In this document: piece by piece, positions 37,954 to 47,420 of the stretch
Layout of the letters: each line of letters starts with the position of its first letter
Numbering within the stretch: position 1 is the stretch's first letter
Assembly: GCF_000721605.1 (NCBI RefSeq)
Contig: NZ_JOIZ01000002.1
Span: 248,001 to 312,000, forward strand
Direction: 5' to 3'
Length of the DNA stretch: 64,000 bases
DNA from: Streptomyces sp. NRRL S-37
GTDB taxonomy: Bacteria; Actinomycetota; Actinomycetes; Streptomycetales; Streptomycetaceae
Made by a program: the position numbers and the translations under genes
The notes under the pieces: generated by a model
Database searches by the model: none
Told to the model about the DNA's origin: nothing
Seen by the model: the letters and a program-made list of their open reading frames with translations, nothing else

Positions 37954-38606
37954 GGGTTCTCCCCCTTGATGATCTTGGGGAGGTCCTTGGTGTAGTCGTC
38001 GACGGTGGCGTCCTCGCCGTAGAGGACGTAGCCGCCGTCGGTCTTCGGGGAGAAGGCGATGACCTGGGTGCCGTGGTCGGAGACGGTCTTGCCGTTGTCG
38101 TCCTTGCGCGGCGGGTCGATCGAGATGCCGAGGGTGCGGGCACCGGCCTGGATGGTGGCGAAGTCGCCGGTCAGGCCGACGACCTGGGGGTCGATGCCCT
38201 TGAGCCACGTGCCCAGCGCGGCGGAGGTGTCACGCTCCGGGTCGGTGGTGACGAACACGATCCGCAGCTCGTCCTGCTGTTCCCTGGGGAGCTGCTTCTT
38301 GGCCACGGCGAGGTTGTTCATCGTCAGCGGGCAGACGTCGGGGCAGTGCGTGTAGCCGAAGTAGATCAGGGTCGGCTTGCCCGCGGTCTCCTCACGGAGG
38401 TCGTACTTCTTGCCGTCCGTGTCGGTGAGGACGAGGTCCGGCTTCTCGAACGGATTGTCGAGGACGGTGCCCGCCTTCTGGGCGCCGGCCTCCTCGGACA
38501 CCACGGCGATGGGATCGCCGCTGTCGCCGGACCCGCTCCCGCAGGCGGAGAGGGTGAGGGAGGCGACGGCGAGCAGGGCCGCGGCCGCGAAGGTCTTCTT
38601 GCGCAT
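37950..38606 (-). CDS. sco: Sco1/SenC copper-binding lipoprotein
   Basis: The 218-residue exported thioredoxin-fold protein delivers copper to the CuA site of cytochrome oxidase. The lipobox LSAC is at about residues 18-21, the copper motif CPDVC near residue 90, and the third ligand His in VSDHGTQVIAF near 178. It is coupled by four-base overlap to ecuC. A 92-base gap separates it from the ycnI-like gene upstream. Confidence 0.95.
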   Translation of the reverse strand: MRKKTFAAAALLAVASLTLSACGSGSGDSGDPIAVVSEEAGAQKAGTVLDNPFEKPDLVLTDTDGKKYDLREETAGKPTLIYFGYTHCPDVCPLTMNNLAVAKKQLPREQQDELRIVFVTTDPERDTSAALGTWLKGIDPQVVGLTGDFATIQAGARTLGISIDPPRKDDNGKTVSDHGTQVIAFSPKTDGGYVLYGEDATVDDYTKDLPKIIKGENP

Positions 38607-38698
38607 GAATGGTCCTGAGAGGTGAGTGCTCCGGCGCGCACCGGGAGGTCACGTGGGCCGTGAGCGGCCCGGTGCGCGCCGTCGAGAAGGAGGAGGGG

Positions 38699-39454
38699 TC
38701 AGGCGGTGGTGCGCCGACGGCCGGCGAGGACGCCGTAGGCGACGCCCGCGGCGCCGACCACGATGCCGACGACGCCCAGGACGCGGGCGGTGGTGTCCGT
38801 ACCGCCGGAGTCGCCCTCGTCACCGGAGGCGGAGGTCTGGGCGGAGGCGTTCTCGGCCGCCGCGGTGTCGCCGGAGGCCTTGTCGTCGTCCGCGGCACCG
38901 TGCGCGTGGCCGTCCTCGGAGGCCTCGGACAGGGTGAGCACGGGAGCCGGGTGCTCGGGCTCCTCCTGGCCCTCCTGCGGCACCTCGATCCAGCGGACGA
39001 CCTCCTTGTTGGAGTACGTCTGCAGGGCCTTGAAGACGAGTTCGTCGGCGTCCTCGGGCAGCGTGCCGACGGACACCGGGAACTTCTGGAAGAAGCCGGG
39101 CTCGATGCCGTCGCCCTCGGCGGTCCAGGTGACCTTGGAGACGGCCTCGTCGATCTTCTTGCCGTGCATCTCCAGCGGCTTGTCCAGCTTGGACGTGGTG
39201 ACCTTGACGTCCCAGCCGTCGACCGGCTGCGGCATCACGGACGCCAGCGGGTGGTCCGTGGGGAAGGTGACCTCGAGCTTGGTGGTCGAGGCGTTGTCCC
39301 GCTCGTTGGGGACCTTGAAGCCGACGACCGCGTAGCCGCCCTTCGCGGCCTCACCCTCCGGCTGCACGCTGACGTGCGCGAAGCAGGGGGTGGACACGGC
39401 GAGGACGGCGGCACCGGCGGCGGCGCCGGCGGCGGCGATACGGGAAGCCTTCAT
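38699..39454 (-). CDS. ycnI: YcnI-like copper-binding membrane protein (DUF1775)
   Basis: The 251-residue protein has a cleavable signal ending CFA and starts the mature form with HVSVQPEGEAAKGGYA, whose N-terminal His is the copper ligand of the family. The DUF1775 domain covers about residues 28-165. A Glu/Asp/Ala-rich stalk and a C-terminal helix with RRR anchor it in the membrane. It is the promoter-proximal gene of the copper operon. Confidence 0.93.
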   Translation of the reverse strand: MKASRIAAAGAAAGAAVLAVSTPCFAHVSVQPEGEAAKGGYAVVGFKVPNERDNASTTKLEVTFPTDHPLASVMPQPVDGWDVKVTTSKLDKPLEMHGKKIDEAVSKVTWTAEGDGIEPGFFQKFPVSVGTLPEDADELVFKALQTYSNKEVVRWIEVPQEGQEEPEHPAPVLTLSEASEDGHAHGAADDDKASGDTAAAENASAQTSASGDEGDSGGTDTTARVLGVVGIVVGAAGVAYGVLAGRRRTTA

Positions 39455-39640
39455 GGCAGAAGCACTCCGCTTCGGTTGAGGTTTCACTGACGGTGAGGGA
39501 TGTGCCGCGCGTACGACCGGACGGACCCTTCGGACGGGACGGCCGGGCGCACACGGAAACGGCCGCACGCGCGTGCCGCACGACGGCGCCCCTCTCCTCG
39601 GCCCCTCGGCCGGAAAACCCGGAGTGGTGGTCGCCTCGCG

Positions 39641-40438
39641 TCAGGCGGCGAGAGCGAGTGCGGTGCCGGCGGCCGGCGGGCCCCGGCGGATCACCGTGTG
39701 GTGCAGTCCGGCGGAACGGGGCGGAAGCGGGGCGAGCAGCGCGGTACGCGCCATGCGCGGGGCCCCTTCCGGTGCTCCCGGGAGCCCGGCGCGCAGGGCA
39801 CGCACCAGGGCGAGCGCCGCGCGGAGGGACCGCACGAGGGCGCCCTCGGCGACACCGTGCGCCGACAGTGCGGCCAGCCGCAGCAGGGCCAGGTCACCGC
39901 GGCGCAGCAGCCATCCCGCGGCCAGCGCCGCGAGGACGTGCCCGAGCAGCATCGGCAGCGACGGCAGCAGGCACGCCGGGGCGTCCGCGGTGGTCTGCGC
40001 GTGGGTGGCGGCCCCGGCATGCCCGACCCGCGCGTCGATGAGGACGCGCTCGGCCTGTGCGGGGCTGAGCCCCGCCGAGGCGGGCCCGCACAGCAGCCGC
40101 GCGGCCCGCTCGACCAGCGCGGCGTCGGAGAGCGCGGACGACGGCCCCGTGGCGGGCGCGCCGTGCTGCCCCAGGCCGAACAGCGTGTGCAGGGCCGTCT
40201 GGCCGCACGCCAGCAGCACCACGATCCCCGGCAGCGACCGCGCGCGTCCGGCGAGCGGCGCGGCGACCGCGAGGACCCCGAGGAAGCCCGCGCCCAGCGT
40301 CCACAGCGGTACGGCGGTGCGGGAGGCGAGCGTGTGCCCTGCCCCGGCCAGCACGACGCAGACCGCGGCGAACACCGCGGCCCGCAGGATCCGGAGGCCT
40401 CGTCCGGAGCGTGTCGTACACGGGTGGGGGGCAGACAT
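39641..40438 (-). CDS. Hypothetical membrane protein upstream of the copper operon
   Basis: The 265-residue protein has four or five hydrophobic stretches (for example AAVFAAVCVVLAGAGHTLA at about 20-38). The cytoplasmic tail contains LHHTVIRRGPP. The His and Cys near helices (CGQTALHTLF) are of the kind found in copper-associated membrane proteins, but I do not recognise a family with certainty. It is separated from ycnI by 186 bases, so it may be its own transcript. Confidence 0.75.
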   Translation of the reverse strand: MSAPHPCTTRSGRGLRILRAAVFAAVCVVLAGAGHTLASRTAVPLWTLGAGFLGVLAVAAPLAGRARSLPGIVVLLACGQTALHTLFGLGQHGAPATGPSSALSDAALVERAARLLCGPASAGLSPAQAERVLIDARVGHAGAATHAQTTADAPACLLPSLPMLLGHVLAALAAGWLLRRGDLALLRLAALSAHGVAEGALVRSLRAALALVRALRAGLPGAPEGAPRMARTALLAPLPPRSAGLHHTVIRRGPPAAGTALALAA

Positions 40439-40658
40439 GGCGCGCTCATCATCGCACCGGCCCACCGGCCGCCGTACGGCAGGTCCGCAAGATGAGGTAC
40501 GACCGAAAGGTCACATCCGGTACGACATGCCCCGCATACACCGATCGTATCCACGACACACCCGCCATATGGGCGGTGTCACGTCAACTTCACGCTTACC
40601 GGTGAGCACTCAGGGCAATACGTAACGGTATGTCGAGCCGCAGCCAGGAGGCTGGAGC

Positions 40659-41123
40659 ATGAGCATCTGGTGGTCACTCCATCTGCGGCGCGACGCCGCC
40701 AGCGTGCCGCTCGCCCGGCGCCTGCTGCTCGGCACCATGGAGACCGCGGGCGTCGACCCCGACATCTCCTACGACTTGTCCGTCGCCCTCAGTGAGGCCT
40801 GCGCGAACGCGGTCGAGCACGGCGGGGACGCCGCGCGGGACGGCGCCTCGGAGGCGTTCCGGGTGACCGCCTACCTCGACGGCGAGAAGTGCCGCATCGA
40901 GGTCGCCGACGCGGGCCCCGGCTTCCCCGGCGTGACCGGGAGCCGTCCCCGCCCGCCGGCCCGTCCCGCGCCGTCCGACGCGGAACACGGACGGGGCCTG
41001 GGTCTCATCCGGGAGCTCGCCGACCACGTCCACATCGGCAACAGGCCGGGCCGGGGCGGTGCGGTGGTGAGCTTCGACAAGATCCTCAAATGGCGCGAGG
41101 ACGCTCCGCTCGTCGCGGTGTAG
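40659..41123 (+). CDS. RsbW-like ATP-binding regulatory protein
   Basis: The 154-residue protein is a GHKL ATPase of the anti-sigma kinase type. The N-box ALSEACANAVEHG is at about residues 44-56, the G1 box VADAGPGF near 85, and the G2 box EHGRGLGLIRELADHV near 110. Such kinases bind a sigma factor or phosphorylate an anti-anti-sigma partner. No partner gene lies beside it. AGGAGG is eight bases before the start. Confidence 0.9.
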   Translation: MSIWWSLHLRRDAASVPLARRLLLGTMETAGVDPDISYDLSVALSEACANAVEHGGDAARDGASEAFRVTAYLDGEKCRIEVADAGPGFPGVTGSRPRPPARPAPSDAEHGRGLGLIRELADHVHIGNRPGRGGAVVSFDKILKWREDAPLVAV

Positions 41124-41183
41124 CGGATCGCGGTACGGCGGGCCACGGCGCGGCCGGGTCGCGGTGCGGCGGCGGGAACGGGA

Positions 41184-41213
41184 ACGGCCGGGCACGCGCG
41201 CGTGCCCGGCCGT
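41184..41213. terminator. Perfect 30-base palindrome terminator
   Basis: Two 15-base arms (first arm ACGGCCGGGCACGCG) meet without a gap in the convergent space between the ATPase and pepP genes. It should fold on either strand and end both transcripts. Confidence 0.8.
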
Positions 41214-41224
41214 CGTGCCGTGCG

Positions 41225-42688
41225 TCAGCCCTTCAGGCCCGCCATCCACGCCTCGACCTCGTCCGACCGCCGGGGCAGCCCCTCGGACAGGTTCCGGTTG
41301 CCGTCCGCCGTGACGAGGATGTCGTCCTCGATGCGGACGCCGATGCCCCGGTACTCCTCGGGCACGGTCAGGTCGTCGGCCTGGAAGTACAGACCCGGCT
41401 CGACGGTGAGCACCATGCCGGGCTCCAGCGTGCCGTCGACGTACGTCTCGGTCCGCGCGGCGGCGCAGTCGTGGACGTCCATGCCGAGCATGTGACCGGT
41501 GCCGTGCAGCGTCCAGCGGCGCTGCAGGCCCAGCTCCAGCACCCGCTCCACCGGGCCCTCGACCAGGCCCCACTCGACGAGCCGCTCGGCCAGCACGCGC
41601 TGGGCGGCGTCGTGGAAGTCGCGGTACTTGGCGCCCGGCTTCACCGCCGCGATACCGGCCTCCTGGGCGTCGTACACGGCGTCGTAGATCTTCTTCTGCA
41701 GCTCGCTGTACGTGCCGCTGACCGGCAGCGTGCGCGTGACGTCGGCCGTGTAGTACGTGTGCGTCTCCACGCCCGCGTCGAGCAGCAGCAGGTCGCCGGA
41801 GCGGACCGGGCCGTCGTTGCGCACCCAGTGCAGGGTGCAGGCGTGCGGTCCGGCGGCGCAGATGGAGCCGTAGCCGACGTCGTTGCCCTCCACGCGGGCG
41901 CGCAGGAAGAACGTTCCCTCGATGTAGCGCTCGGAGGTCGCCTCGGCCCTGTCGAGGACCTTCACGACGTCCTCGAAGCCGCGCACGGTGGAGTCGACGG
42001 CCTTCTGCAGTTCGCCGATCTCGAAGTCGTCCTTGACCAGCCGCGCCTCGGAGAGGAAGACGCGCAGCTCCTCGTCGCGCTCGGCGGTGACCTTGTCGGT
42101 CAGCGCCGCCTCGATCCCGGCGTCGTACCCGCGCACCACCCGGACCGGCCCTGTGGCCTCGCGCAGCGCGCCGGCCAGCTCGCGCACGTCGGAGGCGGGG
42201 ATGCCGTACAGCTTCTCGGCCTCGGTGAGGGAGTGGCGGCGGCCGACCCACAGCTCGCCCTGCCCGTCCAGCCAGAACTCGCCGTTCTCACGGTTGGAAC
42301 GGGGCAGGAGGTAGATCGTCTCCTTGTGGCCGTCGGCCGTGGGCTCCAGGACGAGGACGCCGTCCTCCGTCTGGTTGCCGGTGAGGTAGGCGTACTCGAC
42401 CGATGCGCGGAAGGCGTACTCCGTGTCGTTCGACCGCGTCTTCAGGTTGCCCGCGGGGACGACCAGACGCTCACCCGGGAAACGGGCGGAGAGCGCCGCG
42501 CGGCGGGCGGCCGTCTCGGCGGCCTGGGGGATCGGCCGCAGATCGTGCAGCTCGGTGTCGGCCCAGCCGTTCTTCATGTTCTCGGCCAGCTCGTCGGACA
42601 CGCCCGGGTACAGGCCGTTCTTGCGCTGCTTGACGGGCTCTTCCTCGGCAGTCTCCGGGGTCTCCGGCAGCTCCTCGGCCACGGTCAT
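41225..42688 (-). CDS. pepP: Xaa-Pro aminopeptidase (aminopeptidase P)
   Basis: The 487-residue M24B peptidase removes an N-terminal residue before proline. The two-metal site is complete: Asp in LDAGVETHTYYTADVTRT, His in GTGHMLGMDVHD, and Glu in TVEPGLYF and RIEDD. An N-terminal control domain covers about residues 1-230. The start is ATG at 42688 with CGAGGAGG directly upstream. It is monocistronic, divergent from nothing close, and shares a terminator with the ATPase gene. Confidence 0.95.
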   Translation of the reverse strand: MTVAEELPETPETAEEEPVKQRKNGLYPGVSDELAENMKNGWADTELHDLRPIPQAAETAARRAALSARFPGERLVVPAGNLKTRSNDTEYAFRASVEYAYLTGNQTEDGVLVLEPTADGHKETIYLLPRSNRENGEFWLDGQGELWVGRRHSLTEAEKLYGIPASDVRELAGALREATGPVRVVRGYDAGIEAALTDKVTAERDEELRVFLSEARLVKDDFEIGELQKAVDSTVRGFEDVVKVLDRAEATSERYIEGTFFLRARVEGNDVGYGSICAAGPHACTLHWVRNDGPVRSGDLLLLDAGVETHTYYTADVTRTLPVSGTYSELQKKIYDAVYDAQEAGIAAVKPGAKYRDFHDAAQRVLAERLVEWGLVEGPVERVLELGLQRRWTLHGTGHMLGMDVHDCAAARTETYVDGTLEPGMVLTVEPGLYFQADDLTVPEEYRGIGVRIEDDILVTADGNRNLSEGLPRRSDEVEAWMAGLKG

Positions 42689-42782
42689 CCTCCTCGATAC
42701 GGCACTGGACCACCCCCCATCGTACGGTCGGGCGGAAACGGCCGAATGGGGCACGGACCGGTGGCGGAGAGGGACGGGACGG

Positions 42783-44297
42783 CTACGCGAACCGTGCCGC
42801 CAGCAGCACCACGTCCTCCCTGGAGTCCGCCGTGTCCGCGCCCTCGGGCAGCACCGCGCGCAGGACGTGGTCGGCGACGGCGCCGGGGTCGTGACGCAGG
42901 GCCTTCGGCACCCCGGCCGCCGCCGCGTGCAGCCGCGCGAAGGCGCGGTCGGTCGGGTCGCCGGTGCGGTGCAGCAGCCCGTCGGTGTAGAGCAGCACCG
43001 TCTCCCCCGGCTCCGCCTGGACCTCCACGCTCGGCGCCTCCCAGCAGGCGAGCATGCCCAGCGGCGCGGAGACCGACGTCTCGACGAACTCGGTGCGGCG
43101 CTCGCCGAGCAGCAGCGGCGGACTGTGCCCGGCGCCGGCCAGGGTGATCCGGCGCAGCGCGGGTTCGCAGTAACCGAACAGGGCGGTGGCCGACCGGGCG
43201 GGCTCGGTGAGCCGCAGCAGCAGCTCCAGGTCGGACAGGACGGCGACCGGGTCCTCGCCCTCCATCACGGCGTACGCGCGCAGCGACGCCCGCAGCCGCC
43301 CCATCGCCGCGACCGCGCTGGGTCCCGCCCCGGTGACGGACCCGACGGCGAGACCGAGGGCCGCGTCCGGCAGGGGCAGCGCGTCGTACCAGTCGCCGCC
43401 CCCGCGCGGGGAGGTGCGGTGCCGCGCGGCGAGCTGGACACCGGGGACCCGGGGGAGGCGGGAGGGCAGCAGTTCCTCGGCCATCGTGGCCATGCACGCG
43501 CGTGTGCGCTCGAGTTCGAGGAGCCGGGCCAGGTGCTCGGCGGCGTGGCGGACGTACAGGCCCACGAGGTGGCGCTGCCGCTTCGACGGCTCGGCCGGCT
43601 CGTCGTAGAGCCACACCGCGGCGCCCAGGCGCCCAGAGGTCCCGGTGGCGAGCGGGAGGGCGAAGCTGGCGGCGTAGCCGAGGCGGGCGGCGACCTCGCG
43701 GTGCCGGGGGTCGAGCCACTTCTCGGCGGACAGGTCGGGTTCGGTGACGCCGTCGTCGGAGCCGGGCAGCCCGTCGAGGATCCTGCCGTACGGCAGTGCG
43801 CCGCGCGGCACCGTCTCCAGGTGGCCGAGATCCGCGCGGGCCAGTCCCAGGCCGAGGGTGGTGGCCGGTCCGAGACCGTCGGAGGGTTCCAGGGCGACGA
43901 GCCCGCGTCGCGCGCCCACCAGGGCGGCTCCCGCGCGCAGCAGTTCCTGGAGGGCCTCGTCGAGCGTGCTCGCGCGGGCCAGGCGTTCGGTGAGTTCGTG
44001 GAGGGTCGTGAGGTCGGAGACCCAGCCGGCGAGCCGGTCCTGGAGCAGCGCGCCCGGCGCGTTCTGGGGGTTTGCCGGGGGAGCCGGGGAGGTACCCGCG
44101 GTGACGGACGCGACAGTGTGTGCGGGTGAGGGAACCGTTGAATCGATTCCGGCCACTTTCGGAGGGTGCGGAGCGTTCATGGTGTCCGGCTTTCCGACCG
44201 GTACGTACTGCTCGAAAGCATCGCAAACCCCCATGTCATTCTGCGTCACCGGCAGTGTCTCCACATGTACACGTACTCGTGAGGAGATGTCCAGCAT
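42783..44297 (-). CDS. GAF-SpoIIE (PP2C-type) phosphatase
   Basis: The 504-residue protein has a GAF sensor domain at about residues 75-265 and a SpoIIE-type Ser/Thr phosphatase at about 275-500. Family segments are HRTSPRGGGDWYDALPLPD, GLAVGSVTGAGPSA and LLYTDGLLHRTG. GGDWYD and VGSVTGAG stand in place of the usual GDxxD and DVxGHG patterns, so one metal-ligand position differs. The ATG at 44297 (AGCAGGACA upstream) is preferred; MNAPHPP at 44180 is an alternative. It could reverse RsbW-type phosphorylation. Confidence 0.88.
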   Translation of the reverse strand: MLDISSRVRVHVETLPVTQNDMGVCDAFEQYVPVGKPDTMNAPHPPKVAGIDSTVPSPAHTVASVTAGTSPAPPANPQNAPGALLQDRLAGWVSDLTTLHELTERLARASTLDEALQELLRAGAALVGARRGLVALEPSDGLGPATTLGLGLARADLGHLETVPRGALPYGRILDGLPGSDDGVTEPDLSAEKWLDPRHREVAARLGYAASFALPLATGTSGRLGAAVWLYDEPAEPSKRQRHLVGLYVRHAAEHLARLLELERTRACMATMAEELLPSRLPRVPGVQLAARHRTSPRGGGDWYDALPLPDAALGLAVGSVTGAGPSAVAAMGRLRASLRAYAVMEGEDPVAVLSDLELLLRLTEPARSATALFGYCEPALRRITLAGAGHSPPLLLGERRTEFVETSVSAPLGMLACWEAPSVEVQAEPGETVLLYTDGLLHRTGDPTDRAFARLHAAAAGVPKALRHDPGAVADHVLRAVLPEGADTADSREDVVLLAARFA

Positions 44298-44801
44298 TGT
44301 CCTGCTGGGATTCCTGGTGTCCGTGGGGCTGGAGAGAATTCCCGCAGACCCCCTTGCCGAAATGTGAAGTTGGCTTGAAACTGCCTCAGGGGGAGGCATA
44401 TTGCGGTCGACTGGGTTTGCTCGACGGAGCGTCACGACGGTCGTGATGGGTACGTACTCGGTGAAGGCCAGGTGTGGTGGGGAACCACCCGGGAACCTGG
44501 CGACGGACCCGGGCGTCTTAACCACCGACGACCGTGCCCCATCCTCCCGCGGCGGAGGCGGAGAGAACCACGCGCGACGGCAAACGCCAGACTTCGCCAC
44601 CCCCACGCCACGCCCGTACTGCCGATAGACGCGGTACGGGTGGAACGGCCGCGGAGGCAGCCCATGCTCGGCCCATAGGGGTATCCCCTGCCCGGCACGG
44701 GGGTGTGATGCGCCCATAGGTACGCACAGTGAAGTGATCGACACATGGCGTGATCTGGACCACGGTGTTGCCAGGCGTGCAACGGAAAGGAACGAGCGCT
44801 C
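44298..44801. other. Divergent regulatory gap, 504 bases
   Basis: No gene is convincing here. The gap separates the divergent phosphatase and prim-pol-like genes and should hold both promoters. CATATT at 44396-44401 resembles a -10 and AAAGGAACGAG precedes the prim-pol-like start. Confidence 0.5.
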
Positions 44802-45467
44802 ATGCGCGAGATCCTCGGAAGGCGACGCAGGCTCCTGTCCCGGCGTGGCGACGGAGGGCCCGATCTGATCGGCGCGGCCCTGACCTTCGCCACGGACTGG
44901 CAGTGGCCCGTACTCCCGGGCGTGGCGGCGGACCCGCAGGGCCGGTCCCGCTGCGTCTGCCCCGACCCCGAGTGCACGGTGCCGGGTGCCCACCCGTTCG
45001 ACCCCGGCCTCCTCGCCGCCACCACCGACGCGCGCATGGTGCGCTGGTGGTGGGGCAACCGGCCGACGGCACCGATCGTCCTCGCCACCGGAGGCAAGGC
45101 CCCCTGCGCGGTGTCCCTGCCCGCCCTGCCGGCCGCCCGCGCCCTCGCCGCGCTCGACCGCCGCGGCATGCGGCTCGGTCCGGTCGTCGCCGCGCCGGCC
45201 CGCTGGTCGATCCTGGTGAAGCCGTACTCCATGGAGCAGCTGGGCGAGCTGCTGTACGCCAAGGACTTCGTCCCCGGCTCCCTCCGCTTCCACGGTGAGG
45301 GCGGCTACCTCGCGCTGCCCCCGTCCGGGACCGCGCAGGGCGAGATCCGCTGGGAACGCGCGCCGCTGCCCGGCTCGGCCGCACCGTGGGTGCCCGATGT
45401 CGAGGCGGTGGTGGACGCCGTGGTCGACGCCCTCACGCGTAGGGGTGTGAGCGCGCCCGAGATGTAG
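44802..45467 (+). CDS. Degenerate bifunctional primase/polymerase-type protein
   Basis: The 221-residue protein has the layout of the bifunctional prim-pol N-terminal domain. Parts are a helix (IGAALTFATDWQWPVLPG), a Cys knuckle CVCPDPECTVPGAHPFD, and a late GGYLALPPSG, equivalent to GGYLVGPGS of the second prim-pol in this window (54267-55139). The acidic DxD and GGxH motifs of active prim-pols seem absent (CAVSLPALP and RWSILVKPY stand there). It is therefore probably a non-catalytic descendant, possibly regulatory. The start has AAAGGAACGAGCGCT upstream. Confidence 0.8.
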   Translation: MREILGRRRRLLSRRGDGGPDLIGAALTFATDWQWPVLPGVAADPQGRSRCVCPDPECTVPGAHPFDPGLLAATTDARMVRWWWGNRPTAPIVLATGGKAPCAVSLPALPAARALAALDRRGMRLGPVVAAPARWSILVKPYSMEQLGELLYAKDFVPGSLRFHGEGGYLALPPSGTAQGEIRWERAPLPGSAAPWVPDVEAVVDAVVDALTRRGVSAPEM

Positions 45468-46286
45468 CGGGTGCGCGCACGGCGTCCCGGCCGGGCGCGG
45501 CCCCTCCCTCCCGGACCGGGGTGCCCACGCGCCTCACGGGTACCGTGGCGGCCCGCCCGGTCGCGTGCCGCCGTGGCGGGGCCGGGGACACGCCCGCGGG
45601 GCCGACCGGTGCGGTACGGACCGCTGTGCACGGGATGTCGAGGTGCCACTGCCGCCGACGGGGTGCACCCGTCCGGGCCCGGGGACCGCACCGGTTCCGC
45701 ACGGCCCGCCGCGCGGCGCCGCCCCGTGCTCTCCTTGCCTTCCCCGACGGCTCAGGGGCACGGGCCCGTGTGCCGGCGCGAGGGCGGGATCCCGGGGCGC
45801 GGACTCACCACCGCGACGCCACCGGCGGGGCCTGGGACGCCGTACCCGGCCTCAGGGGACCCGGCGGCGGACGCACCGTGCCGGGGACGGGCTGCCACGC
45901 GCGGGACGCCGGGTCGGCGCGGTCGGTGCGCTCGGGGTGGCCGCGTGTGCCGCACGGCGGCCGCGGAGGTCGGGGCCGGCGCCGTAAGGGGACCGCAGCC
46001 GTTGCGCTCCGGAGGCAACTCCCTTGTGGCAACGGGCGGTTGACGGGTGACCGCGCTCCGTGAACGGTGGCCGACACGCAAAGACCCGGTTGCTGGCGAC
46101 GGGGGATGCACCAGCAACCGGGCTATGGGAACGGTAACAAGAGATCGCCGGTTCGCAAATTCGATCACGGCCTTTCCGGTCACCGACTGACTTGTACGCG
46201 GCGGGAGTTGCGCAGGAGGCCGATGGTGCGTGACGGGGCGGTTCCGCCGGTCGGGCGACCGGCGGAACCGGGTGTGCGACCGGACC
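45468..46286. other. 819-base convergent gap without a convincing gene
   Basis: Several open frames cross this stretch but are Arg/Gly/Pro-rich, without family character, and overlap one another. The only clear structure is the hairpin at 46085-46122. AT content rises from about 46100 to 46200. Confidence 0.55.
46085..46122. other. Strong hairpin with 12-bp stem
   Basis: CCCGGTTGCTGG (46085-46096) and CCAGCAACCGGG (46111-46122) form a perfect stem with a 14-base loop CGACGGGGGATGCA. On the minus strand the stem is followed by TCTTTGCG. It could be a terminator for the DUF5926 gene, 165 bases away, or part of a small RNA. Confidence 0.6.
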
Positions 46287-47252
46287 TCAGCTCAGCGTGA
46301 CCTGGCGGTTCGTCAGGCCGCCGCGCGCACGGCGCTCGTCGGCGGTCAGCGGCGCGTCCGTGGCCAGCGCGGCGGCGAGCCGCTCGGCGAACTCGGCCGC
46401 CGGCTTCTCCACGTCCTCGGCGCCGACCCCGCTGGGCAGGTCCCAGACCGGCACGGTGAGCCCGTGAGCGCGGAAGGAGCCCACGAGACGGGTGCCCTCA
46501 CCGAGCGAGGAGCCGCCCGCCGCGTGCAACCGCGCGAGAGCGTCCAGAAGCTGCTCCTCGGGATGCGGCATGACCCACCGCAGATGGTTCTTCTCGGGCG
46601 TCTCGCACCAGTACGCGGAGTCCACGCCCGACAGCTTGACGGTCGGGATGGCCGCGGCGTTGGCCCGCTCCAGGGAGGCGGTGACGTCCGGCGTGGCGTT
46701 CTCCGAGTCCGGGACCCAGAACTCGAACCCGCTGTGCACGACCGGCTCGAAAGCGCCCTCGGGGTCGAGCAGGTCCTGCAGCCGGACCCCGTCGGCGGGG
46801 GCGCGCCGGGCCTGCACCGGAGTGCCCGGGTCGGCGGTGAGCGCGCGCCGCAGGGTGTCGGCGAGATCGCGGCTGATGTCGCCGGAGGAAGTGTCGTTCT
46901 GCAGGCCGAGCAGGACCGAGCCGTCGTCGCGGCGCAGGGCGGGCCAGGCCATCGGGAGCACCGTGGCCAGCGTGACCGACGGGACGCCCTCGGGCAGGCC
47001 GTCCTTGAGCGTCAGTTCGACGGTGGCGGCCGGCACCAGCTCGCGCAGCGCCACCCAGTCGCACTCGCCCGGCAGGCCTTCGAACGGGCGGTGCACCAGC
47101 TCGGTCACCGCGTGCGCGGCGGCACGGCCGTGGCAGGCCTTGTAACGGCGGCCGCTGCCGCACGGGCAGGGCTCGCGGGCGCCGACGACCGGGATCTGCC
47201 CGTCCGTGAGCTGCGGGCGCTTGGCCTTCGTCTGGGGTCGCTTCTTGGCCAT
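46287..47252 (-). CDS. DUF5926 protein with N-terminal SEC-C zinc motif
   Basis: The 321-residue cytoplasmic protein starts with a basic segment (MAKKRPQTKAKRPQLT). A SEC-C motif CPCGSGRRYKACHG follows at about residues 29-42, a zinc knuckle like that at the SecA C-terminus. The rest matches the DUF5926 pattern of actinobacteria, function unknown. It sits alone, 168 bases from the upstream ATPase gene. Confidence 0.88.
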   Translation of the reverse strand: MAKKRPQTKAKRPQLTDGQIPVVGAREPCPCGSGRRYKACHGRAAAHAVTELVHRPFEGLPGECDWVALRELVPAATVELTLKDGLPEGVPSVTLATVLPMAWPALRRDDGSVLLGLQNDTSSGDISRDLADTLRRALTADPGTPVQARRAPADGVRLQDLLDPEGAFEPVVHSGFEFWVPDSENATPDVTASLERANAAAIPTVKLSGVDSAYWCETPEKNHLRWVMPHPEEQLLDALARLHAAGGSSLGEGTRLVGSFRAHGLTVPVWDLPSGVGAEDVEKPAAEFAERLAAALATDAPLTADERRARGGLTNRQVTLS

Positions 47253-47420
47253 CGTGGGTGTCTCCCGGTTACGGCTCGTCTCGTACGGGCGCGAGCCTAG
47301 CCGTTCATGCCACGACCGACGGGAACCTGTGGACGACGTGCCGACCTGTGGACACCGCGGGCACCGCGCCGGACCGGCGTCGCCCCCGGCCGGGGCCGCC
47401 CTCGGTCCGGCTCGTCGAAC

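Noticed and set aside
44298..45293. Upstream extension of the SpoIIE phosphatase frame
   Set aside because: It runs antisense through the prim-pol-like gene and has random composition.
45471..46063. Several overlapping frames in the gap after the prim-pol-like gene
   Set aside because: They are Arg/Pro/Gly-rich with no motifs or good ribosome sites, and they contradict one another.
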